A stretch of 64,000 nucleotides of DNA from the NCBI RefSeq assembly GCF_019222765.1, contig NZ_CP078145.1:2046001-2110000 (forward strand), written 5' to 3'. Numbering within the stretch: the first letter of the stretch is position 1; every line of letters begins with the position of its first letter. Under the pieces are notes generated by a model. It did not search any database and was not told where the DNA came from. It was given only the letters and a program-made list of their open reading frames with translations. The translations under genes and the position numbers were made by a program. Below, one piece after another: positions 7,868-17,202 of the stretch. Source of the stretch: Nocardia iowensis (lineage in GTDB: Bacteria > Actinomycetota > Actinomycetes > Mycobacteriales > Mycobacteriaceae).

Positions 7868-8638
7868 ATGTGGGATCCGAAGAAGTATCTCGACTTCGCC
7901 GACCACCGAGCACGCCCGTTCTTCGAGCTCATCGCCCGCATCGATGCCGAGAAACCACGCCGCGTAGTCGATTTGGGCTGTGGACCGGGCAACCTCACCG
8001 GCGTGCTCGCCGACCGATGGCCCGGTGCCCATCTGGACGCGCTCGACTCCTCCCCGGAGATGGTGCAGGAGGCCAAGCAGCGAGGGATCGCCGCCCGAGT
8101 CCTCGACGTCCATGACTGGCAGCCGGACCCCGAGACCGACGTGGTCGTCTGCAACGCTGTCCTGCAATGGGTTCCGGACCACCTGGCGCTGCTCGCCGAG
8201 TGGCTTCCCGCCCTGCCCGCCGGCGCCTGGTTCGCCATGCAGGTGCCCGGCAACTTCGACGCACCGTCGCACCGGGAAATCCGCGCGCTGGCCACCGAGC
8301 CACGCTGGCGGTCCGAGCTGGCCGAGATCGCGCTGCGCAGCGCCGACGCCGTTCCCACGCCCGCCGAGTACGCGACGGTGCTCGCGGTCGACGACATCGC
8401 CGTCGACGTCTGGGAAACCACCTACCTGCAACGGCTTTCGGGACCGGACCCGGTGCTGGAATGGGTGACCGGCACCGCGCTGCGTCCGATCCGTGCCGCC
8501 TTGGACGACGAGGACTGGCGCGAATTCCGCACCGAGCTCGCGCCCCGCCTGCGCGTCGCGTATCCGGCCAGGTCCGACGGCACCACCTGGTTCCCGTTCC
8601 GCCGTATTTTCGCGGTCGCCAACAAGCCTTCAGCCTGA
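7868..8638 (+). CDS. tam: trans-aconitate 2-methyltransferase
   Basis: A 256-residue class I SAM-dependent methyltransferase. It opens MWDPKKYLDFADHRARPFFEL, the Tam signature start, with the SAM-binding motif VVDLGCGPGN at 33-42. The motif LDALDSSPEM follows (acidic residue for the ribose of SAM), and then VVCNAVLQWVPD. Tam methylates trans-aconitate, an inhibitor of aconitase formed spontaneously from cis-aconitate. A consensus AGGAGGG ribosome binding site lies seven bases before the ATG. Two palindromes upstream imply repression. It converges on a TetR gene eight bases downstream. Confidence 0.9.
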   Translation: MWDPKKYLDFADHRARPFFELIARIDAEKPRRVVDLGCGPGNLTGVLADRWPGAHLDALDSSPEMVQEAKQRGIAARVLDVHDWQPDPETDVVVCNAVLQWVPDHLALLAEWLPALPAGAWFAMQVPGNFDAPSHREIRALATEPRWRSELAEIALRSADAVPTPAEYATVLAVDDIAVDVWETTYLQRLSGPDPVLEWVTGTALRPIRAALDDEDWREFRTELAPRLRVAYPARSDGTTWFPFRRIFAVANKPSA

Positions 8639-8646
8639 GGCGAATG

Positions 8647-9291
8647 TCAGGGTGGAGTAAGGAAACTCTCGACAATGCGACGTGCTCGGTGCATGGCTTC
8701 CTCGTCTCCGATGCGCAGCGCAGTATTGGTCGCGCAGAGCACGGCGTCGATCTGGAACGCGGCGAGTCCCGCGTCGAGTTCGGCGATTTCGCCTGCCGTC
8801 ACCGCGTGCCGCAGTTCCCGTTCGAGCGTGTGCACCCAGGCCCGCCGGTCGCGGAATACCGCGTCGCGCACCGGCCCTGGTCTGCTGTCCTGCTCCGGTG
8901 CGTTCGCGACCCAGAAGCAGCCACCGGCGAACAGTGGACCCTCGGCATAGGCCAGCCAGCTCTCGACCAGCGCCCGCAGCCGGGCGACGCCCTGCGGCGC
9001 GGGCCGGGCCGGTTCGATCACCGCCTCGACGAACATCTCACGTGCGTAGTCGATGGCAGCCAATTGCAAGGCTTCCTTCGTCTTGAACAGCGTCTGGATG
9101 CCCGCCTTGCTCAATCCCGCCTCGGTGGCGAGCCCGCCGAAGCTCAATCCCGCCAGCCCGTCGAGCGAGGCGATGTCGACCGCGTGCCGCAGCACCGTCT
9201 GCCGCGTCTTCGCCCCGCGGAGCAGGCGTTTGTCGGTGATCTCGGCGGGCTGGCGCCGGGTGAGCAGCGCGGCGTCGGGATCACTTTCCAT
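8647..9291 (-). CDS. TetR/AcrR-family transcriptional regulator
   Basis: A 214-residue regulator. The N-terminal helix-turn-helix includes GLAGLSFGGLATEAGLSKAGIQTLFKTKE, and the ligand domain contains the FAGGCFWVANAPEQDSRPGPVRD stretch seen in a subgroup of TetR proteins. The ATG at 9291 is preferred; a TTG or GTG start 18-27 bases upstream is possible. The upstream strand carries AGTACGATC, half of the palindrome found twice before tam. This suggests, without proof, that the protein controls tam and itself. Confidence 0.85.
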   Translation of the reverse strand: MESDPDAALLTRRQPAEITDKRLLRGAKTRQTVLRHAVDIASLDGLAGLSFGGLATEAGLSKAGIQTLFKTKEALQLAAIDYAREMFVEAVIEPARPAPQGVARLRALVESWLAYAEGPLFAGGCFWVANAPEQDSRPGPVRDAVFRDRRAWVHTLERELRHAVTAGEIAELDAGLAAFQIDAVLCATNTALRIGDEEAMHRARRIVESFLTPP

Positions 9292-9383
9292 ACGGTCGAT
9301 CGTACTCACTGGCGACAAACGGTCGCCGGCCCGCGAACAACCGCGCAGGCGGCAGGTGCGAGCTCGAACGGAGAGCTGACGCC

Positions 9384-10619
9384 TCAGCCGACCGCGACGT
9401 CGAGCGTATCCGGCAGTCCGCCGGTATCTTTCACCCCTCTGGCGGCCCGCTGGGAGAGCGCGGCAAGCACCGGCAGCCGCGCATCGCCCAGTGACATCGC
9501 GTGGTTGCCCAGGTGATTGGTGACAAAGGCCACCGAAAGCCCGAGTCCCGGCATGGCGAGAGCACCCGAACCGCCGATACCGAAGTGCCCCAACGCCCGC
9601 CGGGTCAGCCGGGTGCCGACGATCCCGCGGTGGTAGCCGAGCGCGAAATGCGGTGCGGCGCCGAGCACATAGTCGAACCGGCCGTTCGGCGGCATCTGCG
9701 CGATCAAGCGGGTGGTCTCCGGCCGCAGCAGGCGGCGATGACCGACCATGCCGTCGTTGGCGATGGCGCCGTACATCTTGGCCAATGACCGCGCGGTGAA
9801 AACACCGTTCCAGCCAGGCATCATCGCGTCATAGGGCTGCTGGCCGAGGGTCATATCGGCCCAGCCGTCGTAGACCGCGCCGCGTGCCGAGTGCACCGCC
9901 CGCAACGAGGCGAACGGCGCGATCATCCGGTCGAACGGCACCCGCGCGATGCCGAGCCGCGGCGACAGCTTGGCCAGCCGGTGGCGCTGGTGCGGTGCGA
10001 CGCCGAACCAGAAGTCGTTGTCGCCCAGCGGTTCCGCGAGCTCGGTCCGCACCACCTCGGGGAAGCCGCGCCCGGTCGCCCGCTGCGCGATCTCCGCGAC
10101 GAGGGTGCCGAAGGTGAGGCCGTGGTACCCGGACGCGCGCAACCGCAGCGGATCGGGTGCGGAGGCGGCGATGGCGGCGGCCATGGCATCGTGGTCGAGC
10201 AGATCCGCCGGGTCGTCGAGCAGGCCGCGGGTGCGCTGCAGTCCGGCCCGATGGTTCAGCACGTCGCGAACGGTGATGTCCGCCTTGCCATTCGCCGCGA
10301 ACTCGGGCCAGTAGGTCGCCACCGGTGCGTCGTAGTCGAGCACGCCGCGTTCGGCGAGCCGGTGCGCGACCGTCGCGGCGACGCCCTTGCCGGTCGAATA
10401 CGACAGCGCCATGGTGTCGGCCCGCCACCGTCGGTCGCTGTCCGCCCAGCCCGCCCAGATGTCGAGCACCGGAGCGCCGTTCAAGTAGACCGCGAAGGCG
10501 CCGCCACCCTGCCGCTTGCGCCGGAACATGGCGAAGAACTTCGCGGCCACGGCGGTGAAGCGGTCGTCGATGAGCATGTGCACGGCGCCGGGCGCGCCGT
10601 CTGGGCTCGCTAACGGCAT
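9384..10619 (-). CDS. serine beta-lactamase-fold hydrolase/esterase
   Basis: A 411-residue member of the class C beta-lactamase-related family (PF00144 type), which includes esterases, D-aminopeptidases and lactonases. The catalytic SxxK motif is STGK at 75-78, the family segment VRDVLNHRAGL follows at about 118-128, and a tyrosine in SGYHGLTFG (Y165) suits the second catalytic motif. No signal peptide is seen. The ATG at 10619 is preceded by GGAG seven bases upstream. Many such proteins act on small esters; the substrate cannot be read from the sequence. Confidence 0.85.
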   Translation of the reverse strand: MPLASPDGAPGAVHMLIDDRFTAVAAKFFAMFRRKRQGGGAFAVYLNGAPVLDIWAGWADSDRRWRADTMALSYSTGKGVAATVAHRLAERGVLDYDAPVATYWPEFAANGKADITVRDVLNHRAGLQRTRGLLDDPADLLDHDAMAAAIAASAPDPLRLRASGYHGLTFGTLVAEIAQRATGRGFPEVVRTELAEPLGDNDFWFGVAPHQRHRLAKLSPRLGIARVPFDRMIAPFASLRAVHSARGAVYDGWADMTLGQQPYDAMMPGWNGVFTARSLAKMYGAIANDGMVGHRRLLRPETTRLIAQMPPNGRFDYVLGAAPHFALGYHRGIVGTRLTRRALGHFGIGGSGALAMPGLGLSVAFVTNHLGNHAMSLGDARLPVLAALSQRAARGVKDTGGLPDTLDVAVG

Positions 10620-10767
10620 GGTCAGACTCCTATGTCCAGAACGCCAAGCAAGCCGCCGCGGTAACAGTTGCAAGCAGCTTGCTAACACCCACGGTAACGT
10701 GTGTCAGTTACCGCGTGCAATGGGTCTGGGACAGTTGCCGTCGTCCGGAGTCGTGAGCTGTGCGGAG

Positions 10768-11673
10768 TTACAAATAGAACTTGCGGTGCCGGAAACTGGC
10801 CTGTATCCGCCCGACCAGCACGCCGGTATGCAGCAGCCACTGCCCGCGCGGAATCCGATTCCTGGTCAGCCGAATCCACGGGTTGTGCCGCACCACGATC
10901 GCGAATCGCGTCCAGGTCTCGCTCAGTGGCGGCCGAGGGCAGCCGAGCGGAGCGTGCTTGACGAACACATTGGTCGCGGCGTGCCCGTAGACCACCGCTT
11001 GCTTCCACACCGCCTGATGGGTCGAGCGCAAGCGATAGGCCATCATCGCGTCCGGCACGTGGCCGAGGGTCAGGCCCGCCTGCTGGACGCGCCACGAAAT
11101 GTCCATGTCCTCGCCGGGATCGAGGCTTTCGTCGAAGCCGCCGATCTTCTCGAAGGCGGCGCGCCAGTAGCCCGCGTTGTTGCCGTGCGCGAACGGCAGA
11201 TAGTGGGTGGGGAAGCCGATCTCCGGTGGCGGCACGGGACGCCAGGTCGCGACCTCTGGGCTGTTCAGTGTCGTGTTCTCCAGTGCCCCGCCGACCGCGT
11301 CGTAGTCGGCGGCGGCCCGGACCAGTGCGCTGAGCCAGCCGGGGTGCGCGCGGTCGTCCTGGTCGGTGAAGACGAGGAAGTCACCCGATGCCGCGGCGGC
11401 GCCGTTGTTGCGGGCGTAGGGGCCGCCCGGCCGGTCCGAACTGTCGAGGTAGCGCAGCCGCAGCCGATCGGCGAGGGGGTGGCTGTCGATGTGCGCGCGC
11501 AGCGTGGCGCTCGGCTCGTTGTCGCTGATGATCACCTCGAACGGGCCCTGGTAGTCCTGCTCGGCCAGCCCGGCCAACTGCACGTCCAGATCTGGCAGCC
11601 CGTTGTAGACCGGAATGATTACCGAAACTAATTCGGGCGTTCTGATCGGTGAGTTGACAGCAGAGGCCGACAT
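10768..11673 (-). CDS. GT2-family glycosyltransferase (paralogue A)
   Basis: A 301-residue family 2 glycosyltransferase. It starts MSASAVN and then PELVSVIIPVYNGLPDLD, the typical nucleotide-sugar-binding opening. The DxD-like FTDQDDRAHPGWLS lies about a third of the way in, and a C-terminal region WRVQQAGLTLGHVPDAMMAYR is shared with the other two paralogues at 16109-17008 and 17203-18105. No membrane segment is obvious. Such enzymes transfer a sugar to cell-wall or surface polysaccharide acceptors. The ATG at 11673 has GGGGGGAA upstream; a GTG six bases earlier is possible. Confidence 0.87.
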   Translation of the reverse strand: MSASAVNSPIRTPELVSVIIPVYNGLPDLDVQLAGLAEQDYQGPFEVIISDNEPSATLRAHIDSHPLADRLRLRYLDSSDRPGGPYARNNGAAAASGDFLVFTDQDDRAHPGWLSALVRAAADYDAVGGALENTTLNSPEVATWRPVPPPEIGFPTHYLPFAHGNNAGYWRAAFEKIGGFDESLDPGEDMDISWRVQQAGLTLGHVPDAMMAYRLRSTHQAVWKQAVVYGHAATNVFVKHAPLGCPRPPLSETWTRFAIVVRHNPWIRLTRNRIPRGQWLLHTGVLVGRIQASFRHRKFYL

Positions 11674-11813
11674 CGGCACTTCCCCCCAAGATGATGAATC
11701 GTGTTGGCGTCACCATAAATGGTCAGATGACCAACAGGCAAGCGGAGCGCCAGGGTGGATTGTCTGTCCTGCCTGGCGATGAGAATCCCACTGCCCCAGC
11801 TGATTTCGCTACC

Positions 11814-11851
11814 CACCAATTCTGGGGGGGAGGGTAGCCCCCCGATTGGTG
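11814..11851 (-). terminator. hairpin terminator of the hen1-pnkp operon
   Basis: Outer arms CACCAAT (11814-11820) and ATTGGTG (11845-11851) flank an inner G-run/C-run pairing (about 11824-11829 with 11838-11843). It begins ten bases after the pnkp stop on the minus strand and separates the cassette from glycosyltransferase A. Confidence 0.65.
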
Positions 11852-11860
11852 TGTGCGGCG

Positions 11861-14449
11861 TCACAATCGGGGGTCGACCGGTTCGGATTCCAGCGCGAGA
11901 ACTGCGAAAACGGCTTCGTGGACCCGCCACAGCGGTTCGCCCGCGGCCAACCGGTCAAGCGCCTCCAGGCCAAGGGCGTACTCGCGCAACGCCATCGATC
12001 GTTTGCGCCCGAGTCCGCGGTTGCGCAGCCGGTCCAGGTTGGCCTCGCGCAGGTATTCCGGACCGTAGATGATCCGGAGATATTCGGGCCCACGGCATTT
12101 CACGCCGGGCTGGACCAGCCTGCCGGTCGCGCCCTCGGCCTTCGGTGCGCCCCGAACCAGTGCCTGCCGTGGCTTGACCACCATGCCCTCACCACCCGCC
12201 GCGGTGAGCTCGGTCCACCACCTGGTGGCCGCATCCGTCCCGGCCGGGTCGGTCAGATCGACGAACATGCGTCCCGTCGGGGCACACAGCTCGGTGTCGG
12301 CCGCGACCAGCCGATCGATCAACGCCAGATGCCAATCATGCTCGCGGACCGCGTGATTCGCCCCCTCGGCAGCCAGGATCTGGAACGGCGCGAGCCGAAG
12401 ACCGGCCATGCCATCGACCGGCCAGCAATAGCGGCCATAGGCAGCCGTGAACGCCGCCGCATCGTCCTTGCGCTTCCCGGTGCGGCCAGCCAGGTCGGCG
12501 ACATCCAGTCCGCGTTCCGCCGCCGCGGCAAGCACCTCGGCGGTGGCGCCGAGCGCCGACCGTGCCGCCGCGCCGACGGCGGCGTACTGGTTGCGCAACA
12601 GACCGATCGCCTTCGCCGACCACGGCATCAACTCGGCGTCGAGCAGCAGCCAATCGCTGTGTAGCTCGTCGAACAACCCCGCGGTGTCGGCCGCCGCCCG
12701 CAGGCGAGCCAGTAAGGCCTCGGTGTGCTCGGGATCGTCGAAGAACGGGCGTCCGGTGCGCGTGTAGATCACCCCGGTGCCGCCGTCCTCGACGCCGAAT
12801 CGGTCCCGGGCGGCCTGCGCGGACCTGGCCACCAGGACCACCGCCCGCGAGCCCATGTGCTTTTCCTCGCACACGAGCTGGTTGACCCCCTCGGCGCGGT
12901 AATACGCGAACGCCTCCGCCGGGTGTTCCAGATACCCCGGCAGATCCGAGGTCGCACACGGCGCCATGGTCGGCGGCAGATACACCAGCCAGCGCGGATC
13001 GATCGCGAACCGGCTCATCACTTCCAGTGCGGCGCAGGCGTTTTCCTCCTGCACACCGACTCGCCCGTGATAGCGGGTTTCCACGACGCGGCGGCCGATC
13101 ACGTCATCCAGATCCAGCACGCCGGGATCCCGGTGCACCACGCCCTCGGCGGTGCTGATGGTAGTAGCCGCCAATGGCCGCACCGGTTCGTACCACACCG
13201 TTTCCGCCGCCACCGAAACCGGCTCACGCTCCGGATAACGCAGCGCGGACAGCCTGCCGCCGAACACCACACCGGTGTCCAGGCACAGCGTGTTGTTCAC
13301 CCACTGGAGGTCGAGCACCGGGGTGTGCCCGTACAGCACCGTCGCGCGGCCGCGATAGTCATTGGCCCACGGATACCGCACCGGTAGGCCGTATTCGTCT
13401 GTCTCCCCGGTGGTTTCGCCATACATCGCGAAGGATCGCACCCGCCCTGACGCGCGGCCGTGGTACTCCTCCTTCAGCCCAGCGTGCGCGACGACGAGCT
13501 TGCCGCCGTCGAGTACATAGTGGCTGACCAGGCCGCGACAGAATTCGTGTGCCGCCTTGCGGAAGACCTCGTCCTCGGCTGCCAGCTGGGCCAGCGACTC
13601 GGCCAGCCCGTGCGCCACCCGCACCTGCTTGCCGTCGAGGGCACGCACCAGCTTGTTCTCGTGATTCCCGGTGACGCACAGCGCGGTTCCCGCCGCCACC
13701 ATACCCATCACCAGCCGCAGCACCCCGGGGGTGTCCGGACCGCGGTCGACCAGGTCGCCGACGAACACCGCGGTGCGGCCCGCCGGATGCCGCGCGCCGA
13801 TCGCGCGCCCCGCGTCGTCGCGGTCGAGGACATAGCCGAGTTCGCCGAGCAGCGTTTCCAATTCGGCCCGGCAGCCGTGCACGTCACCGATCACGTCGAA
13901 CGGCCCGGTGAGCTCTCGCTTGTCGTTCCAGGCCTTCTCGTCGACGATGGTCGCGGCCTCGATCTCGGCCACCCCGCGCAGCACGTACACCTTGCGGAAG
14001 CCCTCCCGCTCCAGTCCGCGCAGGCTGCGCCGCAGTTCGCGCTGCTGCCTGGCGACCACGTGCGCGCCGAGGGACGCCCGGTCCGGGCGCGCCGAATTAC
14101 GTTCCAGGCACACCGAATCCGGGACATCGAGCACGATTGCCACCGGCAGCACGTCGTGCGCCCGCGCCACCGCGATGAGCTCCTGTCGCGACTTGGCCTG
14201 CACGTTGGTCGCGTCGACGACCGTGCGCAGTCCGCGCCGCAGCCGGACGCCCGCGATGTGGTGCAGCAGCGCGAACGCCTCCGGCGTCGCCGTCTGGTCG
14301 TTCTCGTCGTCGCTGACGACGCCGCGGCAGGCGTCGGAGGAGACCACAGCGGTCGACCGGAAGTGCTTGCGCGCGAAGGTCGACTTGCCCGAGCCGGTGC
14401 TGCCGATCAACACCACCAGGGAAAGTTCGGGTACCGAAAGCTCCGCCAT
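11861..14449 (-). CDS. pnkp: bacterial polynucleotide kinase-phosphatase-ligase Pnkp
   Basis: An 862-residue RNA end-healing and sealing enzyme close to the length of the Clostridium thermocellum protein. Three domains are visible. The 5'-kinase has P-loop GSTGSGKST at 16-24. The calcineurin-like 2',3'-phosphatase has GDVHG 188-192, GDLVDRGPDT 231-240, GNHEN 261-265, AHAG around 321 and YGHTP around 373. The ligase-type nucleotidyltransferase has EEKHMGSR, with K530 as the adenylated lysine. The family repairs RNA cut by ribotoxins. Its start overlaps the hen1 stop by one base (TGATG), so the two are translationally coupled, as expected for the Pnkp-Hen1 complex. Confidence 0.95.
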   Translation of the reverse strand: MAELSVPELSLVVLIGSTGSGKSTFARKHFRSTAVVSSDACRGVVSDDENDQTATPEAFALLHHIAGVRLRRGLRTVVDATNVQAKSRQELIAVARAHDVLPVAIVLDVPDSVCLERNSARPDRASLGAHVVARQQRELRRSLRGLEREGFRKVYVLRGVAEIEAATIVDEKAWNDKRELTGPFDVIGDVHGCRAELETLLGELGYVLDRDDAGRAIGARHPAGRTAVFVGDLVDRGPDTPGVLRLVMGMVAAGTALCVTGNHENKLVRALDGKQVRVAHGLAESLAQLAAEDEVFRKAAHEFCRGLVSHYVLDGGKLVVAHAGLKEEYHGRASGRVRSFAMYGETTGETDEYGLPVRYPWANDYRGRATVLYGHTPVLDLQWVNNTLCLDTGVVFGGRLSALRYPEREPVSVAAETVWYEPVRPLAATTISTAEGVVHRDPGVLDLDDVIGRRVVETRYHGRVGVQEENACAALEVMSRFAIDPRWLVYLPPTMAPCATSDLPGYLEHPAEAFAYYRAEGVNQLVCEEKHMGSRAVVLVARSAQAARDRFGVEDGGTGVIYTRTGRPFFDDPEHTEALLARLRAAADTAGLFDELHSDWLLLDAELMPWSAKAIGLLRNQYAAVGAAARSALGATAEVLAAAAERGLDVADLAGRTGKRKDDAAAFTAAYGRYCWPVDGMAGLRLAPFQILAAEGANHAVREHDWHLALIDRLVAADTELCAPTGRMFVDLTDPAGTDAATRWWTELTAAGGEGMVVKPRQALVRGAPKAEGATGRLVQPGVKCRGPEYLRIIYGPEYLREANLDRLRNRGLGRKRSMALREYALGLEALDRLAAGEPLWRVHEAVFAVLALESEPVDPRL

Positions 14450-16017
14450 CAGGCCGCTCCTTCCCTTGTCGATGTCACTGTGCTGGTCGATTCGGACTTA
14501 GTGAACACGGCCATTTGCGTCGGTGCCCCGACCTCGGCATCGGGCACGCCGATCGGCACGAACCGCACGGAATATCCGTTCCGGGCCGCCACCGCGTCGG
14601 CCCACGCCGCGAATTCCGCACGGGTCCATTCGAACCGATGGTCGGCGTGCCGGAACGCACCGGCCGTCAATCTCTCGAACTGTCCATTGAACTCCGCGTT
14701 GGGCGTCGTGACGACCACCGCGCCCGGTGCGGCCGCCGCGAACACCGCGTGCTCGAGCGCGCTCAGCCGTGGCAAATCGATGTGTTCGATGACCTCCATC
14801 AGCACCGCCGCGTCGTAGCCGCGCAGCCGGGCGTCGGTGTAGGTGAGCGCGCCCTGTCGCAGGGTCAGCCGCTGCGCCACCCGTTCGGGCAGCCGGTCGA
14901 TCCGCAGTTTGCGTTCGGCGATGCGCAACGCCCGCATCGAAACGTCCACACCGACGATCTCGGTGAATGTCTTGTCCGCCAGCAGCTCCCGCAGTAGCAC
15001 GCCCTCGCCGCAGCCGAGATCGAGCACCCGCCGCGCGCCGACCTCATGCAGTGTCGCCAGCACTGCGGTCCGTCGAGTAACCGCCAAAGACGGTGTGCGC
15101 GACGTGGTGTCGACTTCGTCGTGCCCATCGGTCGCGCCGACGACTTCTCCACCAGTGCCGGTAGCGCTGTCCTCGGCAACGGTCACTTCCGGTGTCGCGA
15201 AGGCTGTGTCGATACCCGCCTCGGTAGCATCCACCTCCACCGCGTCCAACTGCTCCGGCTCCACCTCATCCAATTCGGCCAGTCGAGCCAGCGCGGTCCG
15301 CACCAGCGACTGCCGCCGAGCCAGATACCGCCGCGTGATCAACCCCCGCTCCGGGTGCTCGGCCAGCCACCCGCCACCCGCCCGGATCAGCTTGTCGACC
15401 TCATCCGCGGCCAGCCAGTAGTGCTTGGACCCGTCCAACACCGGCAGCAGAACATAGAGGTGCGACAGCGCGTCGGCCAGTCGCACGGTGCCGCTCAACA
15501 CGAGCCGCAGGTGGTGCGAGTCGCCCCAGTCCGGAAATGCCGGATCCAACGGCAGGGGAGTGGCGCGCACCGTCCATCCCAGTGGCGCGAACATCCGCTC
15601 TGCCACCTCCGGCCCACCCTTGCACGGCACCGCGGGCAGTTCGATGCGCAACGGCAGCGCCGTCAGCGCCAGCTCCGGACGCAGCGTGCAGCGCCCGTGC
15701 AGCGCGGTGCGGAACACCGCCCCGATCGCTACCGACAACAGCGACGACGCCGCGTACGGCCGATCGTTGACGTACTGGCCGAGGCTGAAATCCGCTGTGC
15801 CACGGGAACGTCCGCGCACCAGCCGGATCGGATCGACCTCGAGCACCAGTGCCGCGGTGCATCGGCTGGCCGTCGCCTCCGGGTACACGACATGCGCTGT
15901 GCCGTAGGACTGTTCGAACGCCTGCACCCGGTCGGGATTCTTGTGCAGCAAGAATCCGAGGTCGGTCGCCGGCCAGGCGGCGCCGTCCGGTGGCGTGCAG
16001 GTGATCGTGAGGAGCAT
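14449..16017 (-). CDS. hen1: 3'-terminal RNA ribose 2'-O-methyltransferase Hen1
   Basis: A 522-residue bacterial Hen1. The N-terminal half (1-245; opening MLLTITCTPPDGAAWPATDLG) is the region that binds and activates the Pnkp ligase. Residues about 250-312 are an acidic, low-complexity linker. The methyltransferase domain has the SAM motif DLGCGEG at 333-339 and the metal-binding MEVIEH at 407-412, with further histidines at 457-460. Hen1 methylates the 2'-OH at the cleaved 3' end before sealing, making repaired RNA resistant to re-cleavage. It begins 91 bases after glycosyltransferase B, on the same strand. Confidence 0.95.
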   Translation of the reverse strand: MLLTITCTPPDGAAWPATDLGFLLHKNPDRVQAFEQSYGTAHVVYPEATASRCTAALVLEVDPIRLVRGRSRGTADFSLGQYVNDRPYAASSLLSVAIGAVFRTALHGRCTLRPELALTALPLRIELPAVPCKGGPEVAERMFAPLGWTVRATPLPLDPAFPDWGDSHHLRLVLSGTVRLADALSHLYVLLPVLDGSKHYWLAADEVDKLIRAGGGWLAEHPERGLITRRYLARRQSLVRTALARLAELDEVEPEQLDAVEVDATEAGIDTAFATPEVTVAEDSATGTGGEVVGATDGHDEVDTTSRTPSLAVTRRTAVLATLHEVGARRVLDLGCGEGVLLRELLADKTFTEIVGVDVSMRALRIAERKLRIDRLPERVAQRLTLRQGALTYTDARLRGYDAAVLMEVIEHIDLPRLSALEHAVFAAAAPGAVVVTTPNAEFNGQFERLTAGAFRHADHRFEWTRAEFAAWADAVAARNGYSVRFVPIGVPDAEVGAPTQMAVFTKSESTSTVTSTREGAA

Positions 16018-16108
16018 TCAGCGATCGTCACCCAGCCGCGGGAACCAGCGCAAGGAAGTTTCATCGCAGGCGAGGCAACTCAGGCGAAAATGCGCCATCC
16101 CAGGTCCG

Positions 16109-17008
16109 TTACCCGTAGTAGACGCGGTGGCGCAGGCTGCCCTGGATCCGTCCGACGAGCACCCCCGCATGCAGCGTCCACAAACCGCGCGGGAATCGAT
16201 TCCGGGTGAGTCGGATGAACGGATTGTGCAGCACCACAAGCACTATCGAGAACCACGTCGCTTGGAACGGCAGCCGAGGGCAGCCGACGGAGCGATGTTT
16301 GGCGTACACGGCGACGGCACCGCGCCCGTAGTTGAGCGCCTGCCGCCAGGTGTCGCGATAAGTCGTGCGCAGCCGGTACGCGACGAGCGCGTCCGCGGAG
16401 TGGCCCAAACGCAGCCCGGCCTCCTGGATGCGCCAGCTGATGTCCACGTCGTCGCCGCCGAAAAGGCTTTCGTCGTAGCCGCCGACCTTGTCGAAGGCCG
16501 TGCGCCAGTAGCCCGCGTTGTTGCCGTGCGCGTACGGCAGATAGTGGGTGGGGAACCCGTCCTCGGGAGCGGGCACCGGTCGCCAGCTGGCGACTTCCGG
16601 GCTGTTGAGCGTGGTCACTTCGACGGCGCCGCTCACCGCGTCGTAGTCGGCGGCGGTCCGGACCATCGCGCTGAGCCAGCCCGGATGCACCCGATCGTCT
16701 TGATCTACGAAGGCGAGGAAGTCGCCATCGGCGAGCGCTGCTCCGTTGTTGCGCGCATACGACGGCCCTTGCGTTGCGGAGCTGTCCACGTAGCGCAGCC
16801 GCAACGCCTCGGTGAGCGGATGTCCGTCGATGTGTTCGGCCAAGCCGTCGCTGGAGCCGTTGTCGCTGACCAAGACCTCATAGGGCCCCGGGTAGTCCTG
16901 TTCGGCCAAAGCGGCGAGTTGTTCGTCCAACTCGGGAAGTCCGTTGAACACCGGAATGATGACCGAGACGAGCTCGGGCTTACGCGCGGATACGGCCGAC
17001 GCCGACAT
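16109..17008 (-). CDS. GT2-family glycosyltransferase (paralogue B)
   Basis: A 299-residue family 2 glycosyltransferase with the core KPELVSVIIPVFNGLPELDEQ, DxD-like AFVDQDDRVHPGWLS, and the shared C-terminal IRLTRNRFPRGLWTLHAG and RHRVYYG end. It is much closer to paralogue C (17203-18105) than to A, pointing to a recent tandem duplication. The ATG at 17008 has GGGGGAG upstream; an open frame extends to 17377 but the extra residues are unconserved and cover a regulatory region duplicated before paralogue C. Hen1 follows downstream. Confidence 0.88.
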   Translation of the reverse strand: MSASAVSARKPELVSVIIPVFNGLPELDEQLAALAEQDYPGPYEVLVSDNGSSDGLAEHIDGHPLTEALRLRYVDSSATQGPSYARNNGAALADGDFLAFVDQDDRVHPGWLSAMVRTAADYDAVSGAVEVTTLNSPEVASWRPVPAPEDGFPTHYLPYAHGNNAGYWRTAFDKVGGYDESLFGGDDVDISWRIQEAGLRLGHSADALVAYRLRTTYRDTWRQALNYGRGAVAVYAKHRSVGCPRLPFQATWFSIVLVVLHNPFIRLTRNRFPRGLWTLHAGVLVGRIQGSLRHRVYYG

Positions 17009-17032
17009 CGATACTCCCCCTAGGCCCTCGGA

Positions 17033-17106
17033 GAGGACGCTATCTAGCGGATCTGACACATGGACTGGTGCCGCCCCGACGGCATCGAGGAACTTACTCG
17101 CGAACT
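17033..17106 (-). promoter_or_regulatory. upstream region of GT2-B, copy of that before GT2-C
   Basis: Two blocks are shared with 18132-18210. Block 1 is GAGGACGCTATCTAGC plus GATC (17033-17053). Block 2 is GGCATCGAGG then AACTTACTCGCGAACT (17081-17106). On the minus strand, block 1 contains TAGATA, a plausible -10 hexamer. Block separation differs by five bases between the copies. Confidence 0.5.
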
Positions 17107-17202
17107 CCCCTTTGCCGCAATATTTCTCGAATGTGTCACCCGCCACCGGCGGAAACGTCGAGTATCGCCGCGCCGAATGCCTTCGCGCGCAGCAAAATCC
17201 GG

